Shown here: piece by piece, positions 27,001 to 35,883 of the stretch | Layout of the letters: every line of letters begins with the position of its first letter | How positions within the stretch are numbered: the stretch's first letter is position 1 | Assembly: GCF_947494015.1 (NCBI RefSeq) | Contig: NZ_CANLTL010000003.1 | Span: 62,001 to 126,000, forward strand | Reading direction: 5' to 3' | From: an uncultured Cellulomonas sp. | Lineage (GTDB): Bacteria; Actinomycetota; Actinomycetes; Actinomycetales; Cellulomonadaceae | DNA length: 64,000 bases | Translations under genes and position numbers: made by a program | Notes under the pieces: generated by a model | The model's input: the letters and a program-made list of their open reading frames with translations, nothing else | Database searches by the model: none | Told to the model about the DNA's origin: nothing

Positions 27001-27166
27001 CGATCAGCGCCTCCACGGCCACCGGGCGGCCGCCCTCGAGCGCGAGCCACCGCAGCAGATCGGCGTTCTTGCCCGTCCGCCAGTCCTTGTCGCGGATCAG
27101 GTCCCCGTCGGCCGAGCGGACCCGCAGGGGACCCAGCACCCGGATCTCGATCCAGTCGGTCGTCAT
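24059..27166 (-). CDS. SARP/AfsR-type transcriptional regulator (wHTH-BTAD-ATPase-TPR)
   Basis: 1035 residues. The N-terminal OmpR-like winged helix (about 5-95, opening WIEIRVLGPLRVR) and BTAD domain (about 98-245, ending in DPSPQTRAVHLQVLQ) define the Streptomyces antibiotic regulatory protein family. A STAND-like ATPase region begins with FVGRHAEL; its P-loop is AGRTGSGRRR (about 285-295), with Arg where Walker A has Lys, so ATP binding may be weakened. The C-terminal half is TPR-like helical repeat. SARPs bind 11-bp-spaced heptamer repeats just upstream of the -10 element, and five such sites occur at 11.8-21.8 kb. I start at the ATG at 27166, which overlaps the stop of a short upstream ORF; the in-frame ATG at 27238 is the alternative. 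Confidence 0.88.
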   Translation of the reverse strand: MTTDWIEIRVLGPLRVRSADGDLIRDKDWRTGKNADLLRWLALEGGRPVAVEALIEGLWPEVDESRARASLRTAVSHLRRVLGAEVIERSGSDVVLRSAWVDATTFRGIAEHVTHRRREGDPAAVLAAAREADSLYLTDVPTTEASPAAIRQHSEDLAAAHRRLLGQAAELALELGWMRDAVDYAARLLQLDPVSELASRVLMLGHSGMGEVHHALREYERCRRVLADELGVDPSPQTRAVHLQVLQAGGGAPTRGPAPFVGRHAELEWLASMLADVAGTGPRIAVLAGRTGSGRRRLATVACQDAGLRPVRVETAADLQVAVESGARVLLWRPDTAAELPLLSRLLADPAAVVGSCTVLLATPAPGEDPAWDALVSAHGVRTMTVPPLLVDEVEQLARHLLAGPVTAGLVESLVAASDALPGEVEATVQSWARAGRLVGTDAGLALAPEADAAGDDPWGRRVLAGALPRLEGDALEALHIAAVIDEPLTPSVLAPVLPDGPGLPRVRATTALEQLVDLSVLQASPAGAVWRHPRLQDAARAWMRPSVRRRLHRRVAEQAPIPTAHRIGHWLQAGERELACVAALQAAEEASARGNHAGARTHLLQVCSLGDLREAATADRIELFEQLGDACAMLRLTDEAREAYTTALDIALADAVPDAARLRRKLTGVSDPRTLEQTADAVTPEWSRALSGLASAAAATGPERSLEDTLLDAVAQADRTHDRRAGFHARVRLAGSVYLHRREFRAVHETLEAAVALGPRPADRLRADLVRYVPSVLLGGARTAHSALEAAGRVAADLGDERLGWRLLGMRAVVAHDLGDPGFDALWRVLRDRVLRGAVDDLIPELAALGLRICVEREELDLAQAMSQHLPFAGGPASVLVDQLARLAGSELAGAMGDHRHATEQLRSVVEDGPAAGCTLLVPEAAARLVVLEASNNPASARAAFEVYDDIVGAALGGPREEFWRRMARAAVRAARGDHEGAADACAQASSLAHQHGLQVLAARARRERAEHVRVDLPRTLAMVRTGPREESAG

Positions 27167-27225
27167 GCGCCCGGCGGTGTCGTCCGGCCTCGCGACGAGC
27201 GGGTGCTGCGGTGGTAGCTGGTCAT
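27163..27225 (-). CDS. Possible 20-codon leader ORF coupled to the SARP gene
   Basis: ATG at 27225 follows GGGGGAAGG and opens a 20-residue frame beginning MTSYHRSTRSSRGRTT; its TGA overlaps the ATG of the SARP gene (ATGA at 27166-27163). The SARP ATG itself has no clear ribosome-binding site, so translation by coupling is plausible. The alternative is that the SARP protein begins at 27238 and this frame is untranslated. Confidence 0.35.
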   Translation of the reverse strand: MTSYHRSTRSSRGRTTPPGA

Positions 27226-27423
27226 CGCCTTCCCCCATACCGAGGCAAATCGGGACGAACCGGTCGTCGTCGACGCTGTGGCGAGCGTACTCCGCACCGT
27301 TGCGCCCGGACCGCAGCCCGTCGCAAGTTCACCCCGGCGGGCACGTCGGAGCCGGCCGCGGGCCGCCGGCCGGCCCGCTGCTCGGCCGCTCGCGCGGGTG
27401 GGCGGGGACCGGGGGTAAGGTGA

Positions 27424-29298
<1,875 letters not shown>

Positions 29299-29327
29299 CC
29301 GACGGACCTGAGAGGTCCACCGCCCGA

Positions 29328-29365
29328 CCTCCTGCCGGTGTGGCATACGTCACACCGGCAGGAGG
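29328..29365 (+). terminator. leuA terminator hairpin
   Basis: Perfect 15-bp inverted repeat (29328-29342 with 29351-29365) with an 8-base loop, 30 bases after the leuA stop. A smaller 6-bp hairpin GGACCT/AGGTCC lies just before it (29305-29319). It rules out the upstream GTG at 29338 as start for the next gene. Confidence 0.8.
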
Positions 29366-29400
29366 TGTCGGCGCGACCTCCCGGTGCCGATTCAGGAAGG

Positions 29401-31041
29401 GTGAGCGACCCGCGAGCACCGCACCGCCCACCCGGGCGCGACCTCGTGCACCTCGGGGAGTTCGGCCCCTACGACCTGCTCACCGACGTCGCCCACGCGC
29501 TGTCCCAGGACGGTGACGTCGCGGAGTCGATCGAGCAGTGCCACGCCATCGAGGCGCTGTGCGAGGTGGCCGGCGACCAGCGGACGCTGCGGTTCGCGCT
29601 GTACATCCGAGGACGGTCGGCGATCGAGCTGGGCCGATCGACCGAGGCTGCCGAGTGCGCGCACCGGCTGCTCGGGCTCGTCCGCAACGACCTGCGCTCG
29701 TACTGGCACGTCAAGGCGCTCGCGCTCGAGGCCAACGCGCGGGCCGCACAGGGCGACAACGCCACGGCCGTGGACCTGCTCGCGCGGGCCACCGTCATGC
29801 TCGGGCCGATGACCGGGCAGGACTACCACCAGACCTCGGCGAGCGGGGCCATCGCCATCGCCCTGCGGCGCCTCGAGCTGTTCGAGGCGAGCGACGCCCA
29901 GCTGCTGCAGATGGTGCCGCGGCTGACGATGTGGGACGGGATCACCATCGTGTCGGACTCCCTCAACACGGTGGCCGAGTGGGGGCTGGCGCTGCAGGTC
30001 GTGGGGGACGACACCGGCGCGTCGGCGAAGTTCGCGCTGTGCGCGTCCCGGGCGGGCTGGGTGCGGACCCTCGTCGCGACGACCGGCCGGGACACCTACG
30101 GCGTCTTCGCCCTCACCGGAGAGGTCTTCGCCCGGACGATGCTGGGCGAGACCGACGTCGCGCTGGCCGCCCTGCCGGTGCTGCTGCGCAACCCCGCGCT
30201 GACCCGGGCCCGGGTCGAGCGGCTGCTCGCGCTGTACGCGCTGAGCGTCGCCCATGCCCGCGAGGGGCGCTTCGCCCAGGCGCAGGACCACCTCGAGACG
30301 CTCCGCGAGCACGCCGTCGACGAGCACCGGGCGGTGTGGTTGGCCATCGCCGACGCCGCGCTCATGCGGCTGTCGGTCCAGCAGTACGGCGACCACCCCG
30401 CGGTGGGTCGGGCGTCGGCCCTGTACCAGCGGCTCGCGGTCAGCCTGTGGCACGAGCGCATCGCCCGGTTCGACGTGCTGCGCAGCCGGGTGCGCGTGCA
30501 CGAGCTGGTCGCCGAGGGGGAGGAGATCGCCGAGCTGACCCGGACCGACGACCTCACCGGCGTGGGCAACCGACGTGCGCTGGAGGTGGCCCTCGACCGG
30601 CAGGAGGGCACGGTGGCGTCGGTGTTCGTCGACGTGGACCGGTTCAAGGAGATCAACGACCGCTACTCCCATGTCGTCGGCGACCGCGTCCTGGTGCGGC
30701 TCGCGCACATCCTGCGCGAGCAGGTCCGGACCGGGGACACGGTGGTGCGGTTCGGCGGCGACGAGTTCCTCGTCGTGCTCGATCCCCGGGTCGGCCGGGC
30801 CGCGGACGGTGCCGGCGTGGCTGAGCGCCTGGCCCGGCGACTGGTCGCGGCCGCCCGGGACGAGGACTGGTCGCGCCTGGCGCCTGGACTGCGCGTGACG
30901 GTCTCGGTCGGCGCGGTCGCGCGGGTGTCCCCGGTGGCGATGCTCGCGGCGGTGACCGCCGCGCTGCACGAGGCCAAGACCGGTGGCCGGGACCGGGCCG
31001 TCGTGGCCGGCGGGCTGCCGGAGGCGGTCCCGGCGGCCTGA
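29401..31041 (+). CDS. TPR-like sensor diguanylate cyclase (GGDEF)
   Basis: 546 residues. About 360 residues of alpha-helical, TPR-like repeats (for example [22 protein letters not shown]) are followed by a linker helix and a GGDEF domain (about 375-530). The domain has [25 protein letters not shown] and the intact active-site RFGGDEF, so it should make cyclic di-GMP. No transmembrane segment, so cytoplasmic. The GTG at 29401 directly abuts AGGAAGG, a tight spacing; GTG at 29446 (HLGEFG) is an alternative. The helical N-terminus resembles those of other actinobacterial GGDEF proteins and probably senses a protein or ligand. Confidence 0.8.
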   Translation: MSDPRAPHRPPGRDLVHLGEFGPYDLLTDVAHALSQDGDVAESIEQCHAIEALCEVAGDQRTLRFALYIRGRSAIELGRSTEAAECAHRLLGLVRNDLRSYWHVKALALEANARAAQGDNATAVDLLARATVMLGPMTGQDYHQTSASGAIAIALRRLELFEASDAQLLQMVPRLTMWDGITIVSDSLNTVAEWGLALQVVGDDTGASAKFALCASRAGWVRTLVATTGRDTYGVFALTGEVFARTMLGETDVALAALPVLLRNPALTRARVERLLALYALSVAHAREGRFAQAQDHLETLREHAVDEHRAVWLAIADAALMRLSVQQYGDHPAVGRASALYQRLAVSLWHERIARFDVLRSRVRVHELVAEGEEIAELTRTDDLTGVGNRRALEVALDRQEGTVASVFVDVDRFKEINDRYSHVVGDRVLVRLAHILREQVRTGDTVVRFGGDEFLVVLDPRVGRAADGAGVAERLARRLVAAARDEDWSRLAPGLRVTVSVGAVARVSPVAMLAAVTAALHEAKTGGRDRAVVAGGLPEAVPAA

Positions 31042-31091
31042 CCCGCGCGTCGTCGGGCGACGGTGGCGGTGGCCCGGTGGACAATGGTCCG

Positions 31092-31823
31092 GTGAGCCTC
31101 TACCGCGACGAGGCGATCGTGCTGCGCACCCACAAGCTGGGCGAGGCCGACCGCATCGTGACCCTGCTGACCCGGGGCAACGGCAAGGTCCGTGCGGTCG
31201 CCAAGGGCGTCCGGCGCACGTCGTCGCGCTTCGGGTCCCGGCTCGAGCCGTTCATGGTGGTCGACGCCCAGCTTCACCGCGGCCGGTCGCTCGACATCGT
31301 GACGCAGGTCGAGACGGTCGGCGCGTACGGGCGGGCGGTCAGCGAGGACTACACCCTCTACACGGCCGGGACGGCGATGCTGGAGACGGCCGAGCGGCTG
31401 GTCGAGGCCGAGGGCGAGCCCGCGCTGCCCCAGTACCGGCTGCTGGTCGGCGGGGTGCGGGCGCTGGCGACCCGCGAGCACGCCCCCGGGCTCGTGCTCA
31501 GCTCGTACCTGCTGCGGGCGCTGTCCGTCGCCGGGTGGGCCCCGAGCTTCACCGACTGCGCGCGGTGCGGTGCGCCCGGCCCGCACCGCTCGTTCGCCGT
31601 CGCCCAGGGTGGTGCGGTGTGCGGCGTGTGCCGTCCACCGGGGGCCACGGCGCCCGCACCGGAGACGTTCGACCTGCTCGCCGCGCTGCTCGCCGGGGAG
31701 TGGCCCACGGCCGAGGCGAGCCACGAGCGGCACCGCCGTGAGGCGGACGGCCTGGTCGCGGCGTACCTGCAGTTCCACCTGGAGCGGTCGCTGCGCTCGC
31801 TGCCGCACGTGGAGCGGGTGTGA
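31092..31823 (+). CDS. recO: DNA repair protein RecO
   Basis: 243-residue recombination mediator that with RecR loads RecA on SSB-coated gaps. The N-terminal OB fold starts with [20 protein letters not shown]. The zinc-binding cysteines are C156, C159, C177 and C180 (CARC...CGVC). Start GTG at 31092; the GTG at 31077 would add MDNGP. The stop overlaps the uppS GTG by four bases. Confidence 0.93.
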   Translation: MSLYRDEAIVLRTHKLGEADRIVTLLTRGNGKVRAVAKGVRRTSSRFGSRLEPFMVVDAQLHRGRSLDIVTQVETVGAYGRAVSEDYTLYTAGTAMLETAERLVEAEGEPALPQYRLLVGGVRALATREHAPGLVLSSYLLRALSVAGWAPSFTDCARCGAPGPHRSFAVAQGGAVCGVCRPPGATAPAPETFDLLAALLAGEWPTAEASHERHRREADGLVAAYLQFHLERSLRSLPHVERV

Positions 31824-32701
31824 GGCGCCCGGGCGCCGGCGCCCGGGCCGGTGCGGCGGGGGAGCGCCGGGTCGTCGCCCCGCCGCCGCACCCGTCCGGC
31901 GCCACCGCGCCGGTCCTGCCCGCCGAGCTCGTGCCGCAGCACGTGGCGATCGTCATGGACGGCAACGGCCGGTGGGCGAACGCGCGCGGACTGCCCCGCA
32001 CGGCGGGTCACCAGGCCGGGGAGGCGTCCCTGCTGGACGTCGTCGCCGGGGCCATCGAGGTGGGGGTCCGGCACGTGTCGGCCTACGCGTTCTCGACCGA
32101 GAACTGGAAGCGGTCGCCGGACGAGGTGCGCTTCCTCATGGGCTTCAACCGCGACGTGCTGCGCCGACGCCGGGACGTGATGAACGACTGGGGGGTGCGG
32201 GTGCGCTGGGCGGGCCGCCGACCGCGGCTGTGGCGCTCGGTGATCGCCGAGCTCGAGGAGGCCGAGCGCCTCACCCGCGACAACGACGTGTGCACGCTGA
32301 CCATGTGCGTCAACTACGGCGGCCGGGCCGAGGTGGCCGACGCCGCCCGGGCGATCGCGCTGGAGGTCGCGGCCGGGCGGCTGGACCCGGCCAAGGTCAC
32401 CGAGAAGACGGTCGCGCGGTACCTGGACGAGCCCGACCTGCCCGACGTCGACCTGTTCCTGCGCACGTCCGGGGAGCAGCGCACGTCGAACTTCATGATC
32501 TGGCAGGCGGCGTACGCCGAGCTGGTCTTCCTCGACGAGCCGTGGCCCGACGTCGACCGGCGGCACCTGTGGCGGGCGGTCGAGACCTACGCCCGCCGCG
32601 ACCGTCGCTACGGGGCCGCGGTGGACGTCGTCGGCGACGGCGAGGCGGGGTCGGCCCCGGAGGCCGGCGACGCAGGGTCGGACGGCGGCGCGGCCGGCTG
32701 A
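31820..32701 (+). CDS. uppS: Isoprenyl (undecaprenyl/decaprenyl) diphosphate synthase
   Basis: 293-residue cis-prenyltransferase that makes the lipid carrier for cell-wall synthesis. Signature motifs are [10 protein letters not shown] (near 46-55, substrate Asp), [10 protein letters not shown] and [16 protein letters not shown]. About 35 extra basic/Ala-rich residues precede the catalytic core and 25 low-complexity residues follow it. The GTG start overlaps recO. recO-uppS pairing is standard in actinobacteria. Convergent to the zur gene, with only four bases between stops. Confidence 0.94.
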   Translation: MRRPGAGARAGAAGERRVVAPPPHPSGATAPVLPAELVPQHVAIVMDGNGRWANARGLPRTAGHQAGEASLLDVVAGAIEVGVRHVSAYAFSTENWKRSPDEVRFLMGFNRDVLRRRRDVMNDWGVRVRWAGRRPRLWRSVIAELEEAERLTRDNDVCTLTMCVNYGGRAEVADAARAIALEVAAGRLDPAKVTEKTVARYLDEPDLPDVDLFLRTSGEQRTSNFMIWQAAYAELVFLDEPWPDVDRRHLWRAVETYARRDRRYGAAVDVVGDGEAGSAPEAGDAGSDGGAAG

Positions 32702-32705
32702 CCGG

Positions 32706-33122
32706 TCAGGGCGCGGTGCTGTCGGTGCCCGCGGCGTCGGCGCGCCGGCAGTCCCCGCAGGTGCCGAACAGCTCGATCGTGTGCTCGACGTCGGCGTACC
32801 CCTGGGCCGCGCTCACCCGGGCCGCCCACTCCTCGACGTCGGGTCCGTCGATCTCCACGGTGCGCCCGCAGCTGCGGCACACGAGATGGTGGTGGTGCTC
32901 GCGCCGCGCGCAGCGCCGGTAGACGGTCTCGCCGTCGGCGGTGCGCAGCACGTCCACCTCGCCGCCGTCGGCGAGCCCCTGCAGCGTGCGGTAGACCGTG
33001 GCCAGGCCGATGCCGTCACCGGCCGCACGCAGGCGCTCGTGCAGCTGCTGGGCGGACCGGAAGTCCGCGGCGTCGTCGAGCACCTGCGCGACGGCGGCGC
33101 GCTGCCGCGTCATGCGTGCCAT
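32706..33122 (-). CDS. zur: Fur family regulator, probably Zur
   Basis: 138-residue metal-dependent repressor. The winged helix spans about 1-80 (MTRQRAAVAQVL, LATVYRTLQGLADGG). The C-terminal dimer domain carries REHHHHLVCRSCG and a second CGDC pair, the structural zinc cysteines. It is the last gene of the znuACB operon and its ATG overlaps the znuB stop (TGATG), so it is assigned as the zinc regulator by context. A matching operator lies before znuA. Confidence 0.9.
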   Translation of the reverse strand: MARMTRQRAAVAQVLDDAADFRSAQQLHERLRAAGDGIGLATVYRTLQGLADGGEVDVLRTADGETVYRRCARREHHHHLVCRSCGRTVEIDGPDVEEWAARVSAAQGYADVEHTIELFGTCGDCRRADAAGTDSTAP

Positions 33123-34021
33123 CAGGCGACGACCCGGACGTCGTCGGGCAGGTGCGGGTGCGGGTCGTGCGGCCGGCTGCGTCGCAGCAGCGGTCGCAGC
33201 GCCGCCACCAGGGCGTAGACGCCGATCGCCAGCACGACGATGGTCGCGCCGGGCGACATGTCCTGCCAGTAGGTCACCGACAGCCCCGCCAGGCACACCG
33301 TCACCCCGACCACCATCGCCAGGCTCATCGTGCGTCGGAACGAGGAGGACACGAGCTGGGCGACCGCGACCGGCACGATCATCAGCGCGCTGACCAGCAG
33401 CAGGCCGACGACCCGCATCGCGACGGTCACGGTCAGGGCCGCGATGACGGCGATCGCGATGTTGAGCGCCCGCACCGGCAGCCCGGCCGCCCGGGCGAAC
33501 TCCTCGTCGTGGCACACGGCGAACAGCGCGCTGCGCAGGCCGACCCCGACCACGAGGACGACCGACGCGAGGACCACTGTCAGCCACAGGTCGGCGCCGG
33601 ACACGGTCGAGATGGAGCCGAACAGGTAGGCCATGAGGTTGGCGTTCGTGCCGCCGGCCAGGGAGATGAGCAGCACGCCGCCGGCGATGCCGCCGTAGAA
33701 CAGCAGCGCGAGCGCGACGTCCCCGCTGGTGCGGCCCCGCTCGCGGACGAGCTCGATCGCGATCGCGCCGATCACGGCCGCGACCACCGCGCCGGGCACG
33801 GCGAGCGCTCCCTCGACGAGCCCCGTCGCGTTGCCGACCAGCCAGCCGAGGGCGACGCCGGTCAGGGCCACGTGGCCGATGCCGTCGCCGAGCAGGCTGA
33901 GCTTGCGCTGCACGAGGTAGGTGCCCATCACCGGGGCCGCGAGGCCCACGAGCAGCGCCGCGACCAGCGCGCGCTGCATCAGGGGGTCGGTCAGCATGCC
34001 CACCAGCTCGTCGAGGATCAC
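33122..34021 (-). CDS. znuB: Zinc ABC transporter permease ZnuB
   Basis: 299-residue ABC-3 family permease with eight or nine hydrophobic helices, for example PLMQRALVAALLVGLAAPVMG and AMRVVGLLLVSALMIVPVA. The LLGDGIGHVALTGVALG stretch is characteristic of metal-type permeases. I choose the GTG at 34021, which overlaps the znuC stop (GTGA) and has GGTGGGAG upstream, over the GTG at 34030. The C-terminus is Arg/His-rich. Confidence 0.92.
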   Translation of the reverse strand: MILDELVGMLTDPLMQRALVAALLVGLAAPVMGTYLVQRKLSLLGDGIGHVALTGVALGWLVGNATGLVEGALAVPGAVVAAVIGAIAIELVRERGRTSGDVALALLFYGGIAGGVLLISLAGGTNANLMAYLFGSISTVSGADLWLTVVLASVVLVVGVGLRSALFAVCHDEEFARAAGLPVRALNIAIAVIAALTVTVAMRVVGLLLVSALMIVPVAVAQLVSSSFRRTMSLAMVVGVTVCLAGLSVTYWQDMSPGATIVVLAIGVYALVAALRPLLRRSRPHDPHPHLPDDVRVVA

Positions 34022-34827
34022 GGCTCCCACCTCAGTCCGGTCGTCGGCGGGGTCATCGCCGGGTCGTCGTCGTGCGGGTGCACGTGGTCGTGCTCGTCCC
34101 CGCCGTGCTCGTGCGTGGGGCGCGGCGGGGCGCCGTCGTGCACGACGGCGCCGTGGCGCAGCACCACGGCGCGACGTACCAACGGCGCGAGGGCGCCGAG
34201 CTCGTGGAGCACGACCAGGACCGTCGTGCCGCGGTCGGCGAGCCCGGCGAGCGTGGTGGCGAACGCCTGCTGGCTGGGCAGGTCGACGCCGGCGACCGGC
34301 TCGTCGAGCACCAGCAGGTCGGGCTCGCGCACGAGCGCCCGGGCGATCAGCACGCGCTGCTGCTGACCACCGGACAGCTCGCGCACCGGTCGGTCGGCGT
34401 GGTGGTCCAGGCCGAGCGAGTCGAGCGCGTCGTGGACGCGCCGGTGGGCGTCCCGCGGTGGGCGCAGGCGGCGTCCGTGCAGCAGGCCGGAGGCGACCAC
34501 CTCGGCCGCGGTCGCCGGGACCCCGGTGGCGGCGCTCGTGCGCTGCGGCACGTAGCCGATGCGGTCCCAGGCGACGGCGCGACCGAGGGGTGTCCCGAGC
34601 AGCGTGACGGTGCCCGAGTCGACCGGCACCGCCCCCACCAGGGCCCGGACCAGCGTCGACTTGCCCGACCCGTTGGCGCCGAGCAGGGCGACGATCTCGC
34701 CCTCGGCGACCTCGAGGTCGACGCCGCGCAGGATGGTGCTGCCGCCGAGCACGACGCGCACGTCGTGGGCGGCGACGGCGGGGGTGCGCTCGGCCGCGGT
34801 GGCGGCCTGTGTGGTCGCGGCCGTCAT
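34018..34827 (-). CDS. znuC: Zinc ABC transporter ATPase ZnuC
   Basis: 269 residues. Walker A GANGSGKST, signature LSGGQQQR, Walker B DLLVLDEP and the switch His in VLHELG are all intact. The C-terminal tail THEHGGDEHDHVHPHDDD is a His/Asp-rich metal-binding stretch. Start ATG at 34827 overlaps the znuA stop by four bases. Delivers ATP energy to ZnuB for uptake of zinc handed over by ZnuA. Confidence 0.93.
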   Translation of the reverse strand: MTAATTQAATAAERTPAVAAHDVRVVLGGSTILRGVDLEVAEGEIVALLGANGSGKSTLVRALVGAVPVDSGTVTLLGTPLGRAVAWDRIGYVPQRTSAATGVPATAAEVVASGLLHGRRLRPPRDAHRRVHDALDSLGLDHHADRPVRELSGGQQQRVLIARALVREPDLLVLDEPVAGVDLPSQQAFATTLAGLADRGTTVLVVLHELGALAPLVRRAVVLRHGAVVHDGAPPRPTHEHGGDEHDHVHPHDDDPAMTPPTTGLRWEP

Positions 34828-35831
34828 GCGCAGCCCAGCCCGGCCCGCAGCGCGGCCAGGTTCTGCTCCATCACGGCGGCGTAGTCCGCGGCCTCGTCGG
34901 TCTGGCTCTCCAGGGGGTCCAGCACGGCCGTCCCGACGCCCAGGTCGGCGGCCAGCGTCTGGGCGACCTTGGGGTTGACGAGCGTCTCGGTGTAGATGGT
35001 CGTGACCCCCTCGTGGCGGACGACGTCGCCGATGTCGCGCAGGCGGGCGGGGGACGGCTCGGCCTCGGGGTCCAGTCCCGACATGCCGACCTGCTCCAGG
35101 TCGTAGGCCAGACCGAGATACCCGAACGCCTCGTGCGACGTGACGACGACCCGGCGCTCGCAGTCGGCGAGCCCGTCCGTGAAGGCCTCGTCGAGCGCGG
35201 TCAGGTCGGCGACGAGCCGGCCGGCGTTGGCGGTGTACGCGTCGGCGTTGTCGGGGTCGATCTCGGCGAGGGCGTCGGCGACGGGCCCGGCGACGGCGGC
35301 CAGGCGCTGCGGGTCGAGCCAGAAGTGCGGGTCCAGCGTGCCGTGGTCGTGACCGCCGTCCGCGGAGTGCTCGTCGCTGTGCTCGTCGCTGTGCTCGTCG
35401 CTGTGCTCGTCCGCGTGCTCGTCCGCGTGCTCGTCCGCCGCGGGCTCGTCCCCGGCGCCGACCAGGTCGGCGAGGTCGGCGGCGTCGACCAGGTGGGCTG
35501 GGCGGCGGGCGTCCACCGCCTCGTCGACGGCGCCCTGGAAGCCGGAGAGGTACAGCACGAGGTCGGTGTCGCTGACGCCGCGGACCTGGCTGGGGGACAG
35601 CTCGACGTCGTGCGGCTCGGCCCCGGGCGGCGTCAGGGAGGAGACGGTGACGAGGTCGCCGCCCACCTGCTCCGCGACGTACTGCAGCGGGTAGAAGGAC
35701 GCCAGGACCTCGACGGAGCCGTCGTCCGGCGCGGTCCCGGAGCCGTCAGCCGGTGCGCAGCCCGCCAGGACGAGGCCACCCAGGGCGAGGACGGGCAGGA
35801 CACGGGCGGGGCTGCGCGGCATGGGCCCCAT
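34824..35831 (-). CDS. znuA: Zinc-binding lipoprotein ZnuA
   Basis: 335-residue substrate-binding protein of the cluster A-I metal family. A lipoprotein signal ends in LVLAGCAPA. A His/Asp/Glu-rich loop made of six DEHS/DEHA units (nucleotides about 35366-35437 are 12-base repeats) is typical of zinc-specific members. Metal ligands are expected from PHDVELSP, DPHFWLDP, SHEAFGYL and the C-terminal region. Start ATG at 35831 or 35822; no strong RBS, so the message may be nearly leaderless. It heads the operon znuA-znuC-znuB-zur under the box at 35842-35861. Confidence 0.93.
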   Translation of the reverse strand: MGPMPRSPARVLPVLALGGLVLAGCAPADGSGTAPDDGSVEVLASFYPLQYVAEQVGGDLVTVSSLTPPGAEPHDVELSPSQVRGVSDTDLVLYLSGFQGAVDEAVDARRPAHLVDAADLADLVGAGDEPAADEHADEHADEHSDEHSDEHSDEHSADGGHDHGTLDPHFWLDPQRLAAVAGPVADALAEIDPDNADAYTANAGRLVADLTALDEAFTDGLADCERRVVVTSHEAFGYLGLAYDLEQVGMSGLDPEAEPSPARLRDIGDVVRHEGVTTIYTETLVNPKVAQTLAADLGVGTAVLDPLESQTDEAADYAAVMEQNLAALRAGLGCA

Positions 35832-35841
35832 GCTGCGCCAG

Positions 35842-35861
35842 AATGAGAATCATTGTCAATT
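35842..35861 (-). promoter_or_regulatory. Zur/Fur-like operator before znuA
   Basis: The imperfect palindrome AATGAGAATCATTGTCAATT centres 20 bases upstream of the znuA ATG, an A/T-rich island in GC-rich sequence. It matches the general TGAnAATnATTnTCA form of Fur-family boxes. A TTGACA hexamer overlaps it on the minus strand, so binding should block transcription. Confidence 0.8.
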
Positions 35862-35883
35862 CGGGCGCCCGGGGCAGGGTGGA

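Noticed and set aside
9410-27166. Island as a prophage or integrative element
   Set aside because: No integrase, transposase, tRNA at either border or flanking direct repeat was seen, and GC content is like the surroundings.
29338-29400. N-terminal extension of the TPR-GGDEF protein from GTG 29338
   Set aside because: This start lies inside the perfect 15-bp leuA terminator hairpin and the added residues are not protein-like.
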